DNA from: a bacterium HR11
Lineage (GTDB): Bacteria > Acidobacteriota > HRBIN11
Length of the DNA: 64,000 nucleotides
Reading direction: 5' to 3'
Assembly (NCBI GenBank): GCA_002898535.1
Contig: BEHN01000001.1
Location: forward strand, 1-64,000
Shown here: piece by piece, positions 26,960 through 36,411 of the stretch
Numbering within the stretch: position 1 is the stretch's first letter
How the letters are laid out: the number at the start of each line of letters is the position of its first letter
The notes under the pieces: generated by a model
Databases searched by the model: none
What the model was told of the DNA's origin: nothing
The model's input: only the letters and a program-made list of their open reading frames with translations
Program-made: the position numbers and the translations under genes

Positions 26960-28162
26960 ATGCCGACGTTTGAATATCGGGGTCGGCGGGGTGACCAGGT
27001 CATGACGGGCGTCATCGAGGCGGGGTCCAAGGACGAAGCCCGGGCGCTCTTGCGCCGTCAGCAGATCATCGTCGACCAGCTCAAGGAGAAGGGGCGGGAG
27101 ATCGCGCTCCCCTTCCTCCGCCGCGGGGTCCCCCTGAAGGACTTGGCCGTGTTCACCCGCCAGTTCTCCGTCATGATCGATGCGGGTCTCCCCATCTTGC
27201 AGTGCTTGGAAATCCTGGCGGGCCAGGCCCAGAACAAGGTGTTCCAGCGGACGCTGATGGCCGTGCGGGACGACGTCGAGGCCGGCTCGTCCCTGGCGGG
27301 GGCGCTTCGCAAGCATCCGACAGTGTTTGACGACCTGTACTGCAACCTCGTCGCCGCCGGCGAGGCGGGCGGGATTCTCGACACCATCCTCCAGCGGTTG
27401 GCGGCCTACCTGGAGAAGATCGTGAAACTCCGTCGGGCTGTCCGCTCGGCCTTGACGTACCCGGCCGCCGTGATCGTCATCGCCGGCATCGTCGTGTGGG
27501 TCATCCTGACGTACGTGATTCCCACGTTCCGGGACCTGTTCGCCGAACTGGGGGCGACGCTTCCCTTACCGACCCGGATCGTCATCGCCTTGAGCAACCT
27601 CTTAGCACGATTCGGATGGTTCGTCCTGATCTTGCTGGTCGTGGCCTTCATCGCCATCCGCCGATGGTACAAGACGACCCGGACGGGCCGGATGACGATC
27701 GACCGGCTCCTCCTCCGGACGCCGATCCTGGGCGGGGTCCTCCGCAAGATCGCCGTGGCCCGGTTCTGCCGGACGATGGCGACCCTCATCAGTAGCGGCG
27801 TGCCTATCATCGAGGCCCTGGAGGTCACGGCCAAGACATCGGGCAACGCCATCATCGAGGAAGCCATCCTGAAGGTCCGGACGGAGGTCGAGGCCGGCCG
27901 CGGGATCGCCGAGTCGATGGACCGGACGGGCGTGTTCCCGGCCATCGTCACCCACATGGTCAGCGTCGGCGAGCAGACGGGCGCCCTGGACACGATGATG
28001 AATAAGGTCGCCGAGTTCTACGAAGAGGAAGTCGACGCCGCCGTCGAGGGCTTCATGGCCCTCATCGAACCGGTCATGATCGCCTTCCTGGGGCTTGTCA
28101 TCGGCTCTATCGTCGTGTCGATGTACTTGCCCATTTTCGGTCTTGTCAGCAAGATCGGATAG
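26960..28162 (+). CDS. pilC: Type IV pilus inner-membrane platform protein PilC
   Basis: 400 residues. FEYRGRRGDQVMTGVIEAGS opens the protein, then two T2SSF domains: FTRQFSVMIDAGLPILQCLE and FCRTMATLISSGVPIIEALE. Membrane segments lie near residues 170-190 (VIVIAGIVVWVILTYVIP), 215-235 and at the C-terminus (FLGLVIGSIVVSMYLPIFG). It links the PilB/PilT motors to the pilus base. GGAGGG site 4 bp upstream. Confidence 0.95.
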   Translation: MPTFEYRGRRGDQVMTGVIEAGSKDEARALLRRQQIIVDQLKEKGREIALPFLRRGVPLKDLAVFTRQFSVMIDAGLPILQCLEILAGQAQNKVFQRTLMAVRDDVEAGSSLAGALRKHPTVFDDLYCNLVAAGEAGGILDTILQRLAAYLEKIVKLRRAVRSALTYPAAVIVIAGIVVWVILTYVIPTFRDLFAELGATLPLPTRIVIALSNLLARFGWFVLILLVVAFIAIRRWYKTTRTGRMTIDRLLLRTPILGGVLRKIAVARFCRTMATLISSGVPIIEALEVTAKTSGNAIIEEAILKVRTEVEAGRGIAESMDRTGVFPAIVTHMVSVGEQTGALDTMMNKVAEFYEEEVDAAVEGFMALIEPVMIAFLGLVIGSIVVSMYLPIFGLVSKIG

Positions 28163-28164
28163 TC

Positions 28165-29763
28165 GTGGTCCGTACCACGTCGCCCCTACTGGAGCGGTAC
28201 CTGGCCATCCGGGTCCTGGTGGCCACGGTCGTGCTGGGCTCGATCCTGGTCACCCAGGTCGTGGCCCAGGAGGTCCTGCGCGTCCGACCCCTGTACACGT
28301 TGATCATCTACGTCCTGGCCTACTCCCTGGCGAGCATCTTCCTGTACCTCGCCCTGGGCTTCCGGAACGGCCTCTTCTACCTTCAGTTCCTGTTGGACCT
28401 CAGCGCCATCACGGCCCTGGTGTACCTGACGGGCTCCTACCGGAGCCCCCTGAGCATGCTGTATGTGCTGTTCATCGCCGTCAGCGGCTTGACCCTAAGC
28501 CGGGCCGGCCTTTTCCGGCTGGCGGCCACGGCCGCCATCTTCTACGGTCTGATGGTCCTGGGCGTCCTGTTTCGATGGCTTCCCCTCTATGCCTCTGAGT
28601 GGTTCCCCGTTGACCCGGAGCCGGCCAAACCGGCCCTGTACAACCTGCTCCTCCATCTGACGGCGTTCCTCCTGACGGCCTGGCTCGTGAGCATCCCGGC
28701 CGAGCACGCCCGACGTTCCCAGCGGCAGGCCGTCGAGGAGCACCAGAAACTCCGGAGCACCCAGGAGGTCCTCCAGTTTGTCGTCCAGCAGTTCCCGGCC
28801 GGCCTGGTCCTGACAGATGCTCGCGGGCGTGTGAGCTTCGTCAACTCGACGGCCCAGGCCATCCTTGGAAGTCTGCCGGGAGCCGACGACCGCCCCTGGT
28901 GGGAGCGCTTGGGTATGGCCCTGGACGAGGCCTCTCTCCAAACGGAATCGGCCTGGCACTTCCGCACGGCGCCGATCCAGGGACGGACCTACGACGTGCA
29001 GGGAAGCCGATTCCTGGATGCCACTCAGGGAAGCTTCTGGTGGTTGTGGGTCCTGCGGGACGTGACCGAAGACTTGAAGCGTCAGCGGCAGGAACAGCTC
29101 CATGCCCGAATGCGGGCGACGGCCGAGATGGCCGCCGGCCTGGCCCACGAAATCAAGAACCCTTTGGCGGCCGTCCACGCGGCCGTTCAGCTCCTGGCCC
29201 GCCAGAGCCGGCCCGAGGACCGAGAGGTCATCGAAATTCTGGTCAAGGAGGTGACCCGCCTCCGGGACGTCATCGATCACTTCGTGCGGTTTGCGAGTCC
29301 AGCCCCCCTGGACGTCCGAGTCTTCCCGTTGGCCCGAGCCGTCGAGGACGTCGTGCGTCTGGCCCAGATGCTCCCGACGGGCGACGGGCCGGTCCAATGG
29401 TTGACGGAAGTCCTCCCCGAGTCCCTGACCCTGCGGGCCGACGAGAATCAGATCAAGCAGGTCCTCTGGAACCTCATCGTGAATGCCCTCCAGGCGATGC
29501 CGCGGGGCGGCACGCTCCGGCTGAAGGCCCGCCAGGAGGGGCATTGGGTTCACCTCAGCGTCCAAGACACGGGCCCGGGCATTCCCCCCGAGCGGCTTCG
29601 AACACTATTTCAACCCTTTCAGCCGTCCTCGACGGGCGGCCTTGGCCTCGGACTGGCCATCGTGTACAATATCGTCCAGGCCCACGGGGGTTACATCGAG
29701 GTCACGAGTCAACCCCAGCAGGGCACCCGCTTTGACATCTGGCTCCCCTCGGGGATGGTATGA
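28165..29763 (+). CDS. pilS: PilS-type sensor histidine kinase
   Basis: 532 residues from GTG 28165, 2 bp after pilC. About six N-terminal membrane helices (to residue ~190), a PAS-like domain (~205-310, FPAGLVLTDARGRVSFVNS), the HisKA box LAHEIKNPLAAVHAAVQLL with the phospho-histidine near residue 327, and an HATPase domain with N-box NQIKQVLWNLIVNALQAM, DTGPGIPPE and GGLGLGLAI. Partner of PilR; the frames overlap by 4 bp. Controls pilin transcription in species with this pair. Confidence 0.92.
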   Translation: MVRTTSPLLERYLAIRVLVATVVLGSILVTQVVAQEVLRVRPLYTLIIYVLAYSLASIFLYLALGFRNGLFYLQFLLDLSAITALVYLTGSYRSPLSMLYVLFIAVSGLTLSRAGLFRLAATAAIFYGLMVLGVLFRWLPLYASEWFPVDPEPAKPALYNLLLHLTAFLLTAWLVSIPAEHARRSQRQAVEEHQKLRSTQEVLQFVVQQFPAGLVLTDARGRVSFVNSTAQAILGSLPGADDRPWWERLGMALDEASLQTESAWHFRTAPIQGRTYDVQGSRFLDATQGSFWWLWVLRDVTEDLKRQRQEQLHARMRATAEMAAGLAHEIKNPLAAVHAAVQLLARQSRPEDREVIEILVKEVTRLRDVIDHFVRFASPAPLDVRVFPLARAVEDVVRLAQMLPTGDGPVQWLTEVLPESLTLRADENQIKQVLWNLIVNALQAMPRGGTLRLKARQEGHWVHLSVQDTGPGIPPERLRTLFQPFQPSSTGGLGLGLAIVYNIVQAHGGYIEVTSQPQQGTRFDIWLPSGMV

Positions 29764-31151
29764 AACCCCACGTCGTGATCGTCGATGACGAGGTCGGCAT
29801 CCGGGAAGTCATCCGCATGACCCTCGTGCGGGAGGGCTATCAGGTCTGGGTCTTCAGCACGGGGACGGAAGCCGTCGAGTTCCTCAAGCAGAACATCGTC
29901 GACCTCTTCATCATCGACATCCGCCTCCCCGACATGGACGGCATCACCCTCCTGCGGGCGATTCGGGAGAACGACCCCTATCTGCCCGTCATCGTCATCA
30001 CGGCTTACGCCTCCCTGGACACGGCCCTGGAGGCCCTCCGGATGCACGCCCGGGACTACCTCATCAAGCCCTTCGACCTCAACGAGCTCGTCCTCCGGGT
30101 CCGCCGCTGTCTGGAGGAATATCAACTGTGGCGGGAGAACTGGTTCCTCCGCCAGCAGGTCCGTCAGCTCCAGATGCCGTCCGAGCTGGTCTTCGAGAGT
30201 CCGGCCATGAAGTCGGTCCTCGACCTCGTCCAGCGGATCGCCATGACGCCCCACACGGTCCTCATCACGGGCGAAAGCGGGGTCGGCAAGGAGGTCATCG
30301 CCCGCTTGATCCACGAGACGAGCCACCGGGCTGGTCCCTTCGTGTCCATCAACTGCGCGGCCGTCCCGGCGACCCTCCTGGAGACGGAACTCTTCGGCCA
30401 CGTTAAGGGTGCCTTCACGGGGGCCGTCACCCACAAGAAGGGCCTCTTCGAGGTCGCCAACGGCGGGACCCTCCTGCTGGACGAGGTCGGCGAGCTCCCC
30501 ATGGAAGTTCAACCCAAGCTCCTGCGGGCCATCGAGCACCGGACGATCCGTCCCATCGGGGCGACCCACGAGGTCGAGGTCGACGTCCGCTTAATTGCGG
30601 CGACGAATCAGGACCTGCAGGCCCGTGTCCAGAGCGGCCAGTTTCGGGAAGACCTGTTTTATCGCCTTCACGTCTTTCACGTCCGGGTCCCGCCCCTCCG
30701 GGAACGTCGGGAAGACATCCTGCCCCTGGCCGAGATGTTCCTGCGGAAACACAGCCGCCTCGTCCAACACCCGATCCGTCGCCTGGCCCCAGAGACCCAG
30801 AGGGTCTTCCTGGAGTACCCCTGGCCGGGCAACGTGCGGGAGCTGGAAAATACTATCGTGCGAGCCGTCCTCATGGAGGCTCACGACGAGCTCCACCCCC
30901 ACGCCCTGCCCTCCGAGATCCTCCAGAAGGCCGTCGGGATAGCCGTCCCCGTAGGTCCGCCCGACACACTCCCCGAGGGTCTCGACCTGGACGCCTACGT
31001 CGAACAGGTCCGCCGCCGTTTCATCGAGCAGGCCCTCCGGAAGACCCGGGGGTCCCGCAAGCGGGCGGCCGAGCTCCTCCGGATCCCGGTCCGGTCGCTG
31101 AAGTACTACATGCGGAAGTACGGCCTCTCGGCCCGCCAGTTCCGGACATGA
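29760..31151 (+). CDS. pilR: PilR-type sigma-54-dependent response regulator
   Basis: 463 residues. The receiver domain has acceptor Asp 53 in LFIIDIRLPDMDG and Lys in YLIKPFD. The AAA+ domain has Walker A GESGVGKEV, the sigma-54-contact loop GAFTGA and Walker B GGTLLLDEVGELP. The C-terminal Fis-type helix-turn-helix reads RGSRKRAAELLRIPVRSLKY. It should activate RNA polymerase-sigma-54 at pilin promoters; no pilin gene is in the window. Confidence 0.95.
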   Translation: MKPHVVIVDDEVGIREVIRMTLVREGYQVWVFSTGTEAVEFLKQNIVDLFIIDIRLPDMDGITLLRAIRENDPYLPVIVITAYASLDTALEALRMHARDYLIKPFDLNELVLRVRRCLEEYQLWRENWFLRQQVRQLQMPSELVFESPAMKSVLDLVQRIAMTPHTVLITGESGVGKEVIARLIHETSHRAGPFVSINCAAVPATLLETELFGHVKGAFTGAVTHKKGLFEVANGGTLLLDEVGELPMEVQPKLLRAIEHRTIRPIGATHEVEVDVRLIAATNQDLQARVQSGQFREDLFYRLHVFHVRVPPLRERREDILPLAEMFLRKHSRLVQHPIRRLAPETQRVFLEYPWPGNVRELENTIVRAVLMEAHDELHPHALPSEILQKAVGIAVPVGPPDTLPEGLDLDAYVEQVRRRFIEQALRKTRGSRKRAAELLRIPVRSLKYYMRKYGLSARQFRT

Positions 31152-31156
31152 GGCCG

Positions 31157-31186
31157 CCCGGGGGCCTGGATGACGACCCCCGGGCC
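31157..31186. terminator. Bidirectional hairpin between pilR and hsp20
   Basis: GCCCGGGGG (31157-31165) pairs with CCCCCGGGC (31178-31186) around a 12-nt loop, between the convergent ends of pilR (31151) and the small heat-shock gene (31195). No T-tract. Confidence 0.6.
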
Positions 31187-31194
31187 CGAGCCGC

Positions 31195-31659
31195 TTACTT
31201 GACCTCGATGACCCGACCGGCGCTGGGCTCCCGCTTGGGGAGCGTCAGCCGCAGGACGCCGTCCTTGAACTCGGCCGAGACCTTATCGGCGTCGACCGTG
31301 TCGGGCAGGGTAAAGCTCCGCAGGAACTTCCCGTAGAACCGCTCCTGCCGGTGATAGTCGACCCCCTTCTCCTCTCGAGCCAGCCGCCGCTCGCCCTGAA
31401 TCGTCAGGACGTTGTTCTGGAGCGTGACCTTGACGTCTTCTTTCTTCAAACCCGGGAGGTCGACCTCGACGACGTAGGCCTTGTCGTTCTCATAGACGTC
31501 CACGGCCGGCGCCCACAGGTACTCCCGCTCCTCCTCCCGGCGCACGGTCGGGAAGAACTCCTCGAAGAGACGCTCCATCCGCTCCGTCAGGCGCTCCATC
31601 TCCCGGAAGGGGTCCCACCGACGGAGCTCACGGAAGGGCGACCACCTGACCAGGGCCAT
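31195..31659 (-). CDS. Small heat-shock protein Hsp20 (copy 1)
   Basis: 154 residues. Alpha-crystallin domain from about residue 45 (APAVDVYENDKAYVVEVDLPG, then DVKVTLQNNVLTIQGER) to GVLRLTLPKREP; the conserved GVL...LPK strand is present. ATP-independent holdase in the cytoplasm. The N-terminus MALVRWSPFRELRRWDPF is shared with copy 2, indicating tandem duplication. GGAGGTG site before the ATG. Confidence 0.93.
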   Translation of the reverse strand: MALVRWSPFRELRRWDPFREMERLTERMERLFEEFFPTVRREEEREYLWAPAVDVYENDKAYVVEVDLPGLKKEDVKVTLQNNVLTIQGERRLAREEKGVDYHRQERFYGKFLRSFTLPDTVDADKVSAEFKDGVLRLTLPKREPSAGRVIEVK

Positions 31660-31724
31660 GGCTCACCTCCGTGGGCAGAAGTCTCAGGTCCGCGGGGTCT
31701 CCGGTTGGACCCCAGGACCTGGCC

Positions 31725-31752
31725 CCCGGGACCCCTTCGAGGGAGTCCCGGG
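31725..31752 (-). promoter_or_regulatory. Hairpin between the two hsp20 genes
   Basis: CCCGGGAC and GTCCCGGG arms with an inner CCC/GGG pair and TTCGA loop. It lies in the 159-bp gap between the tandem hsp20 genes and could be an intercistronic mRNA stabiliser or attenuator. Confidence 0.5.
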
Positions 31753-31818
31753 CGTCAAGCCCCAGGGATCCATGGGCCGGGGCGGAGGCTGGACGCTCCG
31801 CCCCGTCCGAGGGGAGAC

Positions 31819-32247
31819 TTACTGGACCTTCACCTCGATGGGCCGCGCCTCCGGCTTCTTGGGGAACGTGACCCGCAAGACGCCGTTCTGGAACTCCGCC
31901 GTCGCCTGATGGGCGTCGACGAAGTCCGGCAGAGTGATGGAACGATAGAACTTGCCACTCCAGCGCTCCTGGCAGTGGTACCGGCTTTGGGCGACGCCCT
32001 CGGGCGCCTTCCGCTCGCCAGCGATGTAGAGGACGCCGTTTTCGACCCGGACCTGCAGGTCCTCCTTGGTCAGGCCCGGCAGGTCGGCCTCGACGACCAG
32101 GGCGTCGGCCCGTTCATACATGTCGATGGCCGGTGCGAAGGCCGTCTCATCGAGGAAGGTCCGGAGTTCAGGGAAGACCGACTGGAGGACCCGCTCCATG
32201 TCCCGGATGGGGTCCCACGTCCAGGGCGACCATCGGACGAGGCTCAT
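31819..32247 (-). CDS. Small heat-shock protein Hsp20 (copy 2)
   Basis: 142 residues. MSLVRWSPWTWDPIRDMERV resembles copy 1. The alpha-crystallin domain shows FAPAIDMYERADALVVEADLPG, DLQVRVENGVLYIAGER and GVLRVTFPKKPE. Start at 32247 has a GGAGGTC site; the frame is open 19 codons upstream without support. First gene after the promoter at 32309-32337, so both hsp20s probably share one heat-inducible transcript. Confidence 0.93.
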   Translation of the reverse strand: MSLVRWSPWTWDPIRDMERVLQSVFPELRTFLDETAFAPAIDMYERADALVVEADLPGLTKEDLQVRVENGVLYIAGERKAPEGVAQSRYHCQERWSGKFYRSITLPDFVDAHQATAEFQNGVLRVTFPKKPEARPIEVKVQ

Positions 32248-32308
32248 GGCCGACCTCCTTGGAGGGGGCGTTTGCAGGGGTGTTTGACCTATCCCCGAGC
32301 TCACCGAT

Positions 32309-32337
32309 AAGATAGGCCTCTATTGAGTGGACGTCAA
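32309..32337 (-). promoter_or_regulatory. Promoter of the hsp20 pair
   Basis: On the minus strand TTGACG (32337-32332), a 17-bp spacer and TATCTT (32314-32309). The surrounding 32300-32400 stretch is AT-rich and has separated TATTGAG and CTCAATA words (32321, 32361) that could form an operator. It is not a match to the CIRCE or HAIR heat-shock operators. Confidence 0.6.
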
Positions 32338-32596
32338 GCAGATTTTATGAGTCATATAGGCTCAATATAGTATACTTAGAAGTCAACTATAGACGGAAGA
32401 CCGTCCTTCCCCCGTCCAGAGCAGGATAGCGGCGCTCGAAGGCATGCCCCTATCGGCGACCCTCCGCATCCGATCCCCGGCCTGAGACCTTTCCCGCACG
32501 CTGGAAGCGGACGCCTGAACTTCAAACTTTTGACCCGCCGCCGACGTCTGGGTTACAATGAAGGCCTTCCTCCCAGCGCCACGTAGGAGGCCGGTC

Positions 32597-34084
32597 GTGT
32601 ATCCGACGAAAGCTCGCCTTCCCCGGCGGTTTCCCCGGCCGACGTGGGTAAATCCCCTGCCCGAGGAGCTTCGGGCCCTGGCCCGTCCTGAAGAACGGAC
32701 GACGGCTTACGGGGCCCCCAGCTACGTCACCCGCTTTCGAAGCCGTTCGGCCAGCTTTACCAAGAACACCGTCGACGACCCCATCACCGACGCCGACCTG
32801 AGGGCCGTCGAAGACGTCGTAGAGAGCTTTCCCCGGCGGGAGTGGATCCAGCTCGACCGCTGGATCGGCGAGGACCCCCGCTTCCGGGTCCACGCCCGCT
32901 TGTACGTCCCCCGCGAGTATGCCCGTATCGCCTTCGGATGGGGCCAGCTCCTCGTGCCGGCGCCGGCCGACGCCGAGCCCGACGTCGTGACCGTCAACGT
33001 CCCGGACTGGCCTGAGCGCCGTATCCTCGTCGACCCCCTCGAGCGGGTCAACTACCTGATGGGGACGGACTACATCGGCGAGACGAAGATGTCGTTTCTG
33101 CGGCTGTGGATGTACCTCTGGAAGGAGCGGGGTGCCCTGGGCTTTCACGCCGGGAGCAAGGTCTTGCGCCTTCGGGACACCCCCCGGTGGCAACTGTTTT
33201 TCGGCCTGAGCGGGACGGGCAAGACGACGCTGACGAACCACACCCTGGGCCTCCCGCCCGGTAAGGTCTTCCTCATCCAGGACGACATCGTCGCCTGGCG
33301 CCCGGACGGCCTCTGTCTGGGAAGCGAAAACCGGGGCCTATACGTCAAGACCGAGGGTCTGACGCCCGAATCCCAGCCGGCCATCTACCATGCGGCCACG
33401 CGCCCGTCGGCCATCCTCGAAAATGTATGGGTCGGCCCCGACGGCCGGGTCGACTTTGGCAACTACGAGCTGACGACCAACGGCCGGGCCGTCATCCTCT
33501 TGGAGGAGCTTCCCAATGCGGCGCCCAGCATCGATGCGCCGCGGGTCGACCAAATCTTCTTTATTACCCGGAATCCCCTGGTCCCGGCCCTGGCCCGGCT
33601 GGACCACGCTCAGGCGGCCGTCGCCTTTATGCTGGGCGAGTCGGTCGAGACGAGCGCCGGCGACCCGAGTCGGGCCGGTCAGGCCGTCCGGGTCGTCGGG
33701 ACGAATCCCTTCATCATCGGGCCTCCGCAGGACGAGGGGAACGCCTTCCTGGCCATGTTGGAGAAGGCGTCCCACGTCGAGTGTTACCTCGTCAACACGG
33801 GGTCCCTCGGGGAAGGCGGGCGGTCTCGGAAAATCCAGCTGGAGGAGACGGTCGCCCTCCTGCGGGCCGTGGCCGAGGGTTCGGTGACGTGGGTGTACGA
33901 CCGGGACCTGCGGCTGGAGGTCCCGGCGTCAGCTCCCGGCGTCCCCGTCGAGGCGCTCCACCCGAGGGCGTACTACAAGCCGGACGAGTTCCAAGAACGG
34001 CTGGCTCAGCTTCGGGCCGACCGGCGGGCCTGGCTCGACCGCTTTCCGGGCCTCCGCCGGGACATCGTCGAGGCGCTGTATTGA
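32597..34084 (+). CDS. pckA: Phosphoenolpyruvate carboxykinase (ATP-type, divergent)
   Basis: 495 residues from GTG 32597, chosen because AGGAGG ends 6 bp before it; an in-frame ATG at 32558 would add 13 residues. P-loop GLSGTGKTTL is the kinase-1a motif; QDDIVAW supplies the kinase-2 aspartates; GNYELTTNGRAVILLEELPN and FFITRNPLVPALARL fit the ATP-PEPCK core. Converts oxaloacetate plus ATP to PEP in gluconeogenesis. The sequence is clearly diverged from E. coli PckA. The last 79 bp overlap the 3' end of aroB on the other strand. Confidence 0.85.
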   Translation: MYPTKARLPRRFPRPTWVNPLPEELRALARPEERTTAYGAPSYVTRFRSRSASFTKNTVDDPITDADLRAVEDVVESFPRREWIQLDRWIGEDPRFRVHARLYVPREYARIAFGWGQLLVPAPADAEPDVVTVNVPDWPERRILVDPLERVNYLMGTDYIGETKMSFLRLWMYLWKERGALGFHAGSKVLRLRDTPRWQLFFGLSGTGKTTLTNHTLGLPPGKVFLIQDDIVAWRPDGLCLGSENRGLYVKTEGLTPESQPAIYHAATRPSAILENVWVGPDGRVDFGNYELTTNGRAVILLEELPNAAPSIDAPRVDQIFFITRNPLVPALARLDHAQAAVAFMLGESVETSAGDPSRAGQAVRVVGTNPFIIGPPQDEGNAFLAMLEKASHVECYLVNTGSLGEGGRSRKIQLEETVALLRAVAEGSVTWVYDRDLRLEVPASAPGVPVEALHPRAYYKPDEFQERLAQLRADRRAWLDRFPGLRRDIVEALY

Positions 34085-35181
34085 GGAGCCATGGGGCCGA
34101 GGCCGACCTCGGCCAGGGCCTGTCGGAGAAGGTCCGGCGAGACGTCCTCGACGACCTCGACCCGGCCCGGCTCGACGAGGAGGGGGATCCGGAAGCCGGT
34201 CGTCCCGTGGCGTTGCTTCTTGTCCAGCTCTAAAGCCTGCCAGAAGCGGGCCTCGTCCCAGACCGGTAGGGGTCGAAGCCCACCCCAGGCGTCGATCAGC
34301 CGGTGCAGGCGGTCCAGGTGAGCCGCCGCGAGGCCCGTCCGTCGGCGGGCGATGCGTCCCTCGACGACGAGGCCCCACAGGACGGCCTCCCCGTGCGTCA
34401 ATCCCCGGTAATCTACCATAGCCTCCAGGGCATGGCCGACGGTGTGGCCCAGGTTGAGCCACTGCCGCACGCCCCGGTCCTGCTCGTCGGCTTGGACGAC
34501 CTGGACCTTATAGGCGGCGCAGGTCCGGACCATCGTCTCGAGGGCGTCCGGGTCCCGGCGGCGGAGGTCGGGCGAGTGCGCCTCCAGCCAGCTCAGGAAG
34601 GGCTCTCCGATCAGGAAGGCGTACTTGATGACCTCGCCCATCCCGTCTCGAAAGGCGGCTTCCGGCAGGGTCGTCAGGAATCGGGGATCGGCCCAGACGA
34701 ACTCGGCCGGATAGAAGGCGCCGACGAGATTTTTTCCAAAGGGCGTGTCGACGGCCGTCTTCCCCCCGATGGCGCTGTCGGTCTGGGCCGTCAGGGTCGT
34801 CGGCACGTGCCAGAGGGCGATGCCTCGCATGTAGAGGGCCGCCGCCAGGCCGACGAGGTCCCCCAGGACGCCCCCGCCCCAGGCGACGAGGCGAGCGTCT
34901 CGCCGGAGACCGAGACGGAACATCTCATGGAGGAGGTCCCGGAGGCTATCCCACGACTTGGCCGTCTCGCCCTCGGGCCACGTCAGGAGGTGGACGCCGG
35001 GCTGGTGGCGGACCGTGGCGGCCAGGTCCGAGAAGGTCTCGACGATAGAAGGGTGGGTGACGACGGCCGTCGGCGTCGGCTCGGCCGTCAGACGCCGGAG
35101 GAACCGGTCCCAGGCGTCCCGGCCGACGACGATGCGGGACACGAGGTGTCGGTGGACGTGAAGCTCCAGGGTGTCCTGCAT
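34006..35181 (-). CDS. aroB: 3-dehydroquinate synthase
   Basis: 391 residues. WGGGVLGDLVGLAAALYMRG binds NAD and VPTTLTAQTDSAIGGKTAVD follows; GEVIKYAFL and LNLGHTVGHALEA supply zinc ligands. Second step of the shikimate pathway. The family core ends near LLRQALAEVGL, so about 30 C-terminal residues are extra. They are encoded antisense to the end of pckA, giving a 79-bp tail-to-tail overlap. Confidence 0.94.
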   Translation of the reverse strand: MQDTLELHVHRHLVSRIVVGRDAWDRFLRRLTAEPTPTAVVTHPSIVETFSDLAATVRHQPGVHLLTWPEGETAKSWDSLRDLLHEMFRLGLRRDARLVAWGGGVLGDLVGLAAALYMRGIALWHVPTTLTAQTDSAIGGKTAVDTPFGKNLVGAFYPAEFVWADPRFLTTLPEAAFRDGMGEVIKYAFLIGEPFLSWLEAHSPDLRRRDPDALETMVRTCAAYKVQVVQADEQDRGVRQWLNLGHTVGHALEAMVDYRGLTHGEAVLWGLVVEGRIARRRTGLAAAHLDRLHRLIDAWGGLRPLPVWDEARFWQALELDKKQRHGTTGFRIPLLVEPGRVEVVEDVSPDLLRQALAEVGLGPMAPQYSASTMSRRRPGKRSSQARRSARS

Positions 35182-35375
35182 TTGGTGTCAGGTCCTGGGG
35201 ATAGGTAGGCAGATGGGCGGAAAGTGACGTCGTGATAGCGTGGCGGCCGGACGATGCCGACCCAAACCTTTCCGCCCGGGCGATGACTTCTCCTTGAACT
35301 TCGAACTTCCTTAAACTCCGTCCCGCCGTCACAAAGCCAAGCCGATCGGGGGTCCTCACGGCCTGGAGGGCTACG

Positions 35376-36332
35376 TTACTCAAACAGGACGCTGACGGAG
35401 GTCTCCTCGTGGATGTTTCGGATCGCCTCGGCAAACAGCCAGGCCACGGAGAGGACCTCGATCTTCGAGCACCGGGCCTTTTCGGGCGTCAGGGGCACGG
35501 TGTCGGTGACGATCAGACGCTCCAGGGGCGACTCTTCGATCCGTTCGACGGCGGAACCGCTCAGGATGGCGTGGGTGCAGCAGGCCAGGACCCGGCGGGC
35601 ACCGTTTTCCAGGAGGGTCCGGACGGCCTTCAGGAGGGTCCACCCCGTATCGACGATGTCGTCCACGATGAGGGCGTCCATCCCGCGCACGTCGCCGACG
35701 ACCCGCAGGACCTCCGCTTCGTCGGGCCGCTCCCGGCGCTTGTCCATGATGGCGATCTGGCAACCGGCCCGCTTGGCCAGGGCGCGCGTGCGGGCGACGC
35801 CCCCGGCGTCGGGCGAGACCATGACGAGACGGCTCGTGTCCAGGTTGGACCGGATGTAGCTCAGGAACACGGGCGCCGCATACAGGTGGTCGACCGGGAC
35901 GTCGAAGAAGCCGACGATCTGGTCGGCGTGGAGGTCCATAAACAGGAGGCGGCTGACGCCGGCCGCCTGAAGCATGTCGGCGACGAGCTTCGAGGAGATG
36001 GGCACGCGGGGCTTGTCCTTCCGGTCCTGCCGGGCGTAGCCGTAGTAGGGCATGACGGCCGTGATCCGCCAGGCCGAGGCCCGCTTGAAGGCGTCGATCA
36101 TCAGGAGGAGCTCCATGAGGTTTTCGTTGACCGGCGGGCACGTCGGCTGGATGACGAAGACGTCGGCGCCCCGGACGTTCTCTTGGACCTGCACGTAGAT
36201 CTCCCCGTCGGCAAAGCGACGGATCTCGACGGCGCCCAGGGGCATGCCGAGATGTTCCGCAATCCGGCTGGCCAGGGCCGGATTGGCCGTACCGGAAAAG
36301 ATCTTGAACTTCTCGACGCCGGGCGACGGCAT
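35376..36332 (-). CDS. prs: Ribose-phosphate pyrophosphokinase
   Basis: 318 residues. [58 protein letters not shown] and [17 protein letters not shown] are all conserved. It makes PRPP for purine, pyrimidine, histidine and NAD synthesis. Oddity: the PRPP loop reads [11 protein letters not shown], with Trp (TGG codon) where the family has Gly (DTGGT or DTAGT). The 194-bp gap before aroB carries no supported gene, only a short GGCAGATGGGCGG word. GGAGA site upstream of the ATG. Confidence 0.95.
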   Translation of the reverse strand: MPSPGVEKFKIFSGTANPALASRIAEHLGMPLGAVEIRRFADGEIYVQVQENVRGADVFVIQPTCPPVNENLMELLLMIDAFKRASAWRITAVMPYYGYARQDRKDKPRVPISSKLVADMLQAAGVSRLLFMDLHADQIVGFFDVPVDHLYAAPVFLSYIRSNLDTSRLVMVSPDAGGVARTRALAKRAGCQIAIMDKRRERPDEAEVLRVVGDVRGMDALIVDDIVDTGWTLLKAVRTLLENGARRVLACCTHAILSGSAVERIEESPLERLIVTDTVPLTPEKARCSKIEVLSVAWLFAEAIRNIHEETSVSVLFE

Positions 36333-36411
36333 GGGTAGGGTCTCCTTTCGCTGGGATAACGTCAGCTCGATCTATGCTAACACACGGACGGGCCCGGCGC
36401 TACAGGGTGCG

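Noticed and set aside
32309-32376. CIRCE or HAIR heat-shock operator before the hsp20 pair
   Set aside because: Only loose TTGAGT/TCAAG and TATTGAG/CTCAATA words; spacing and bases do not fit either consensus.
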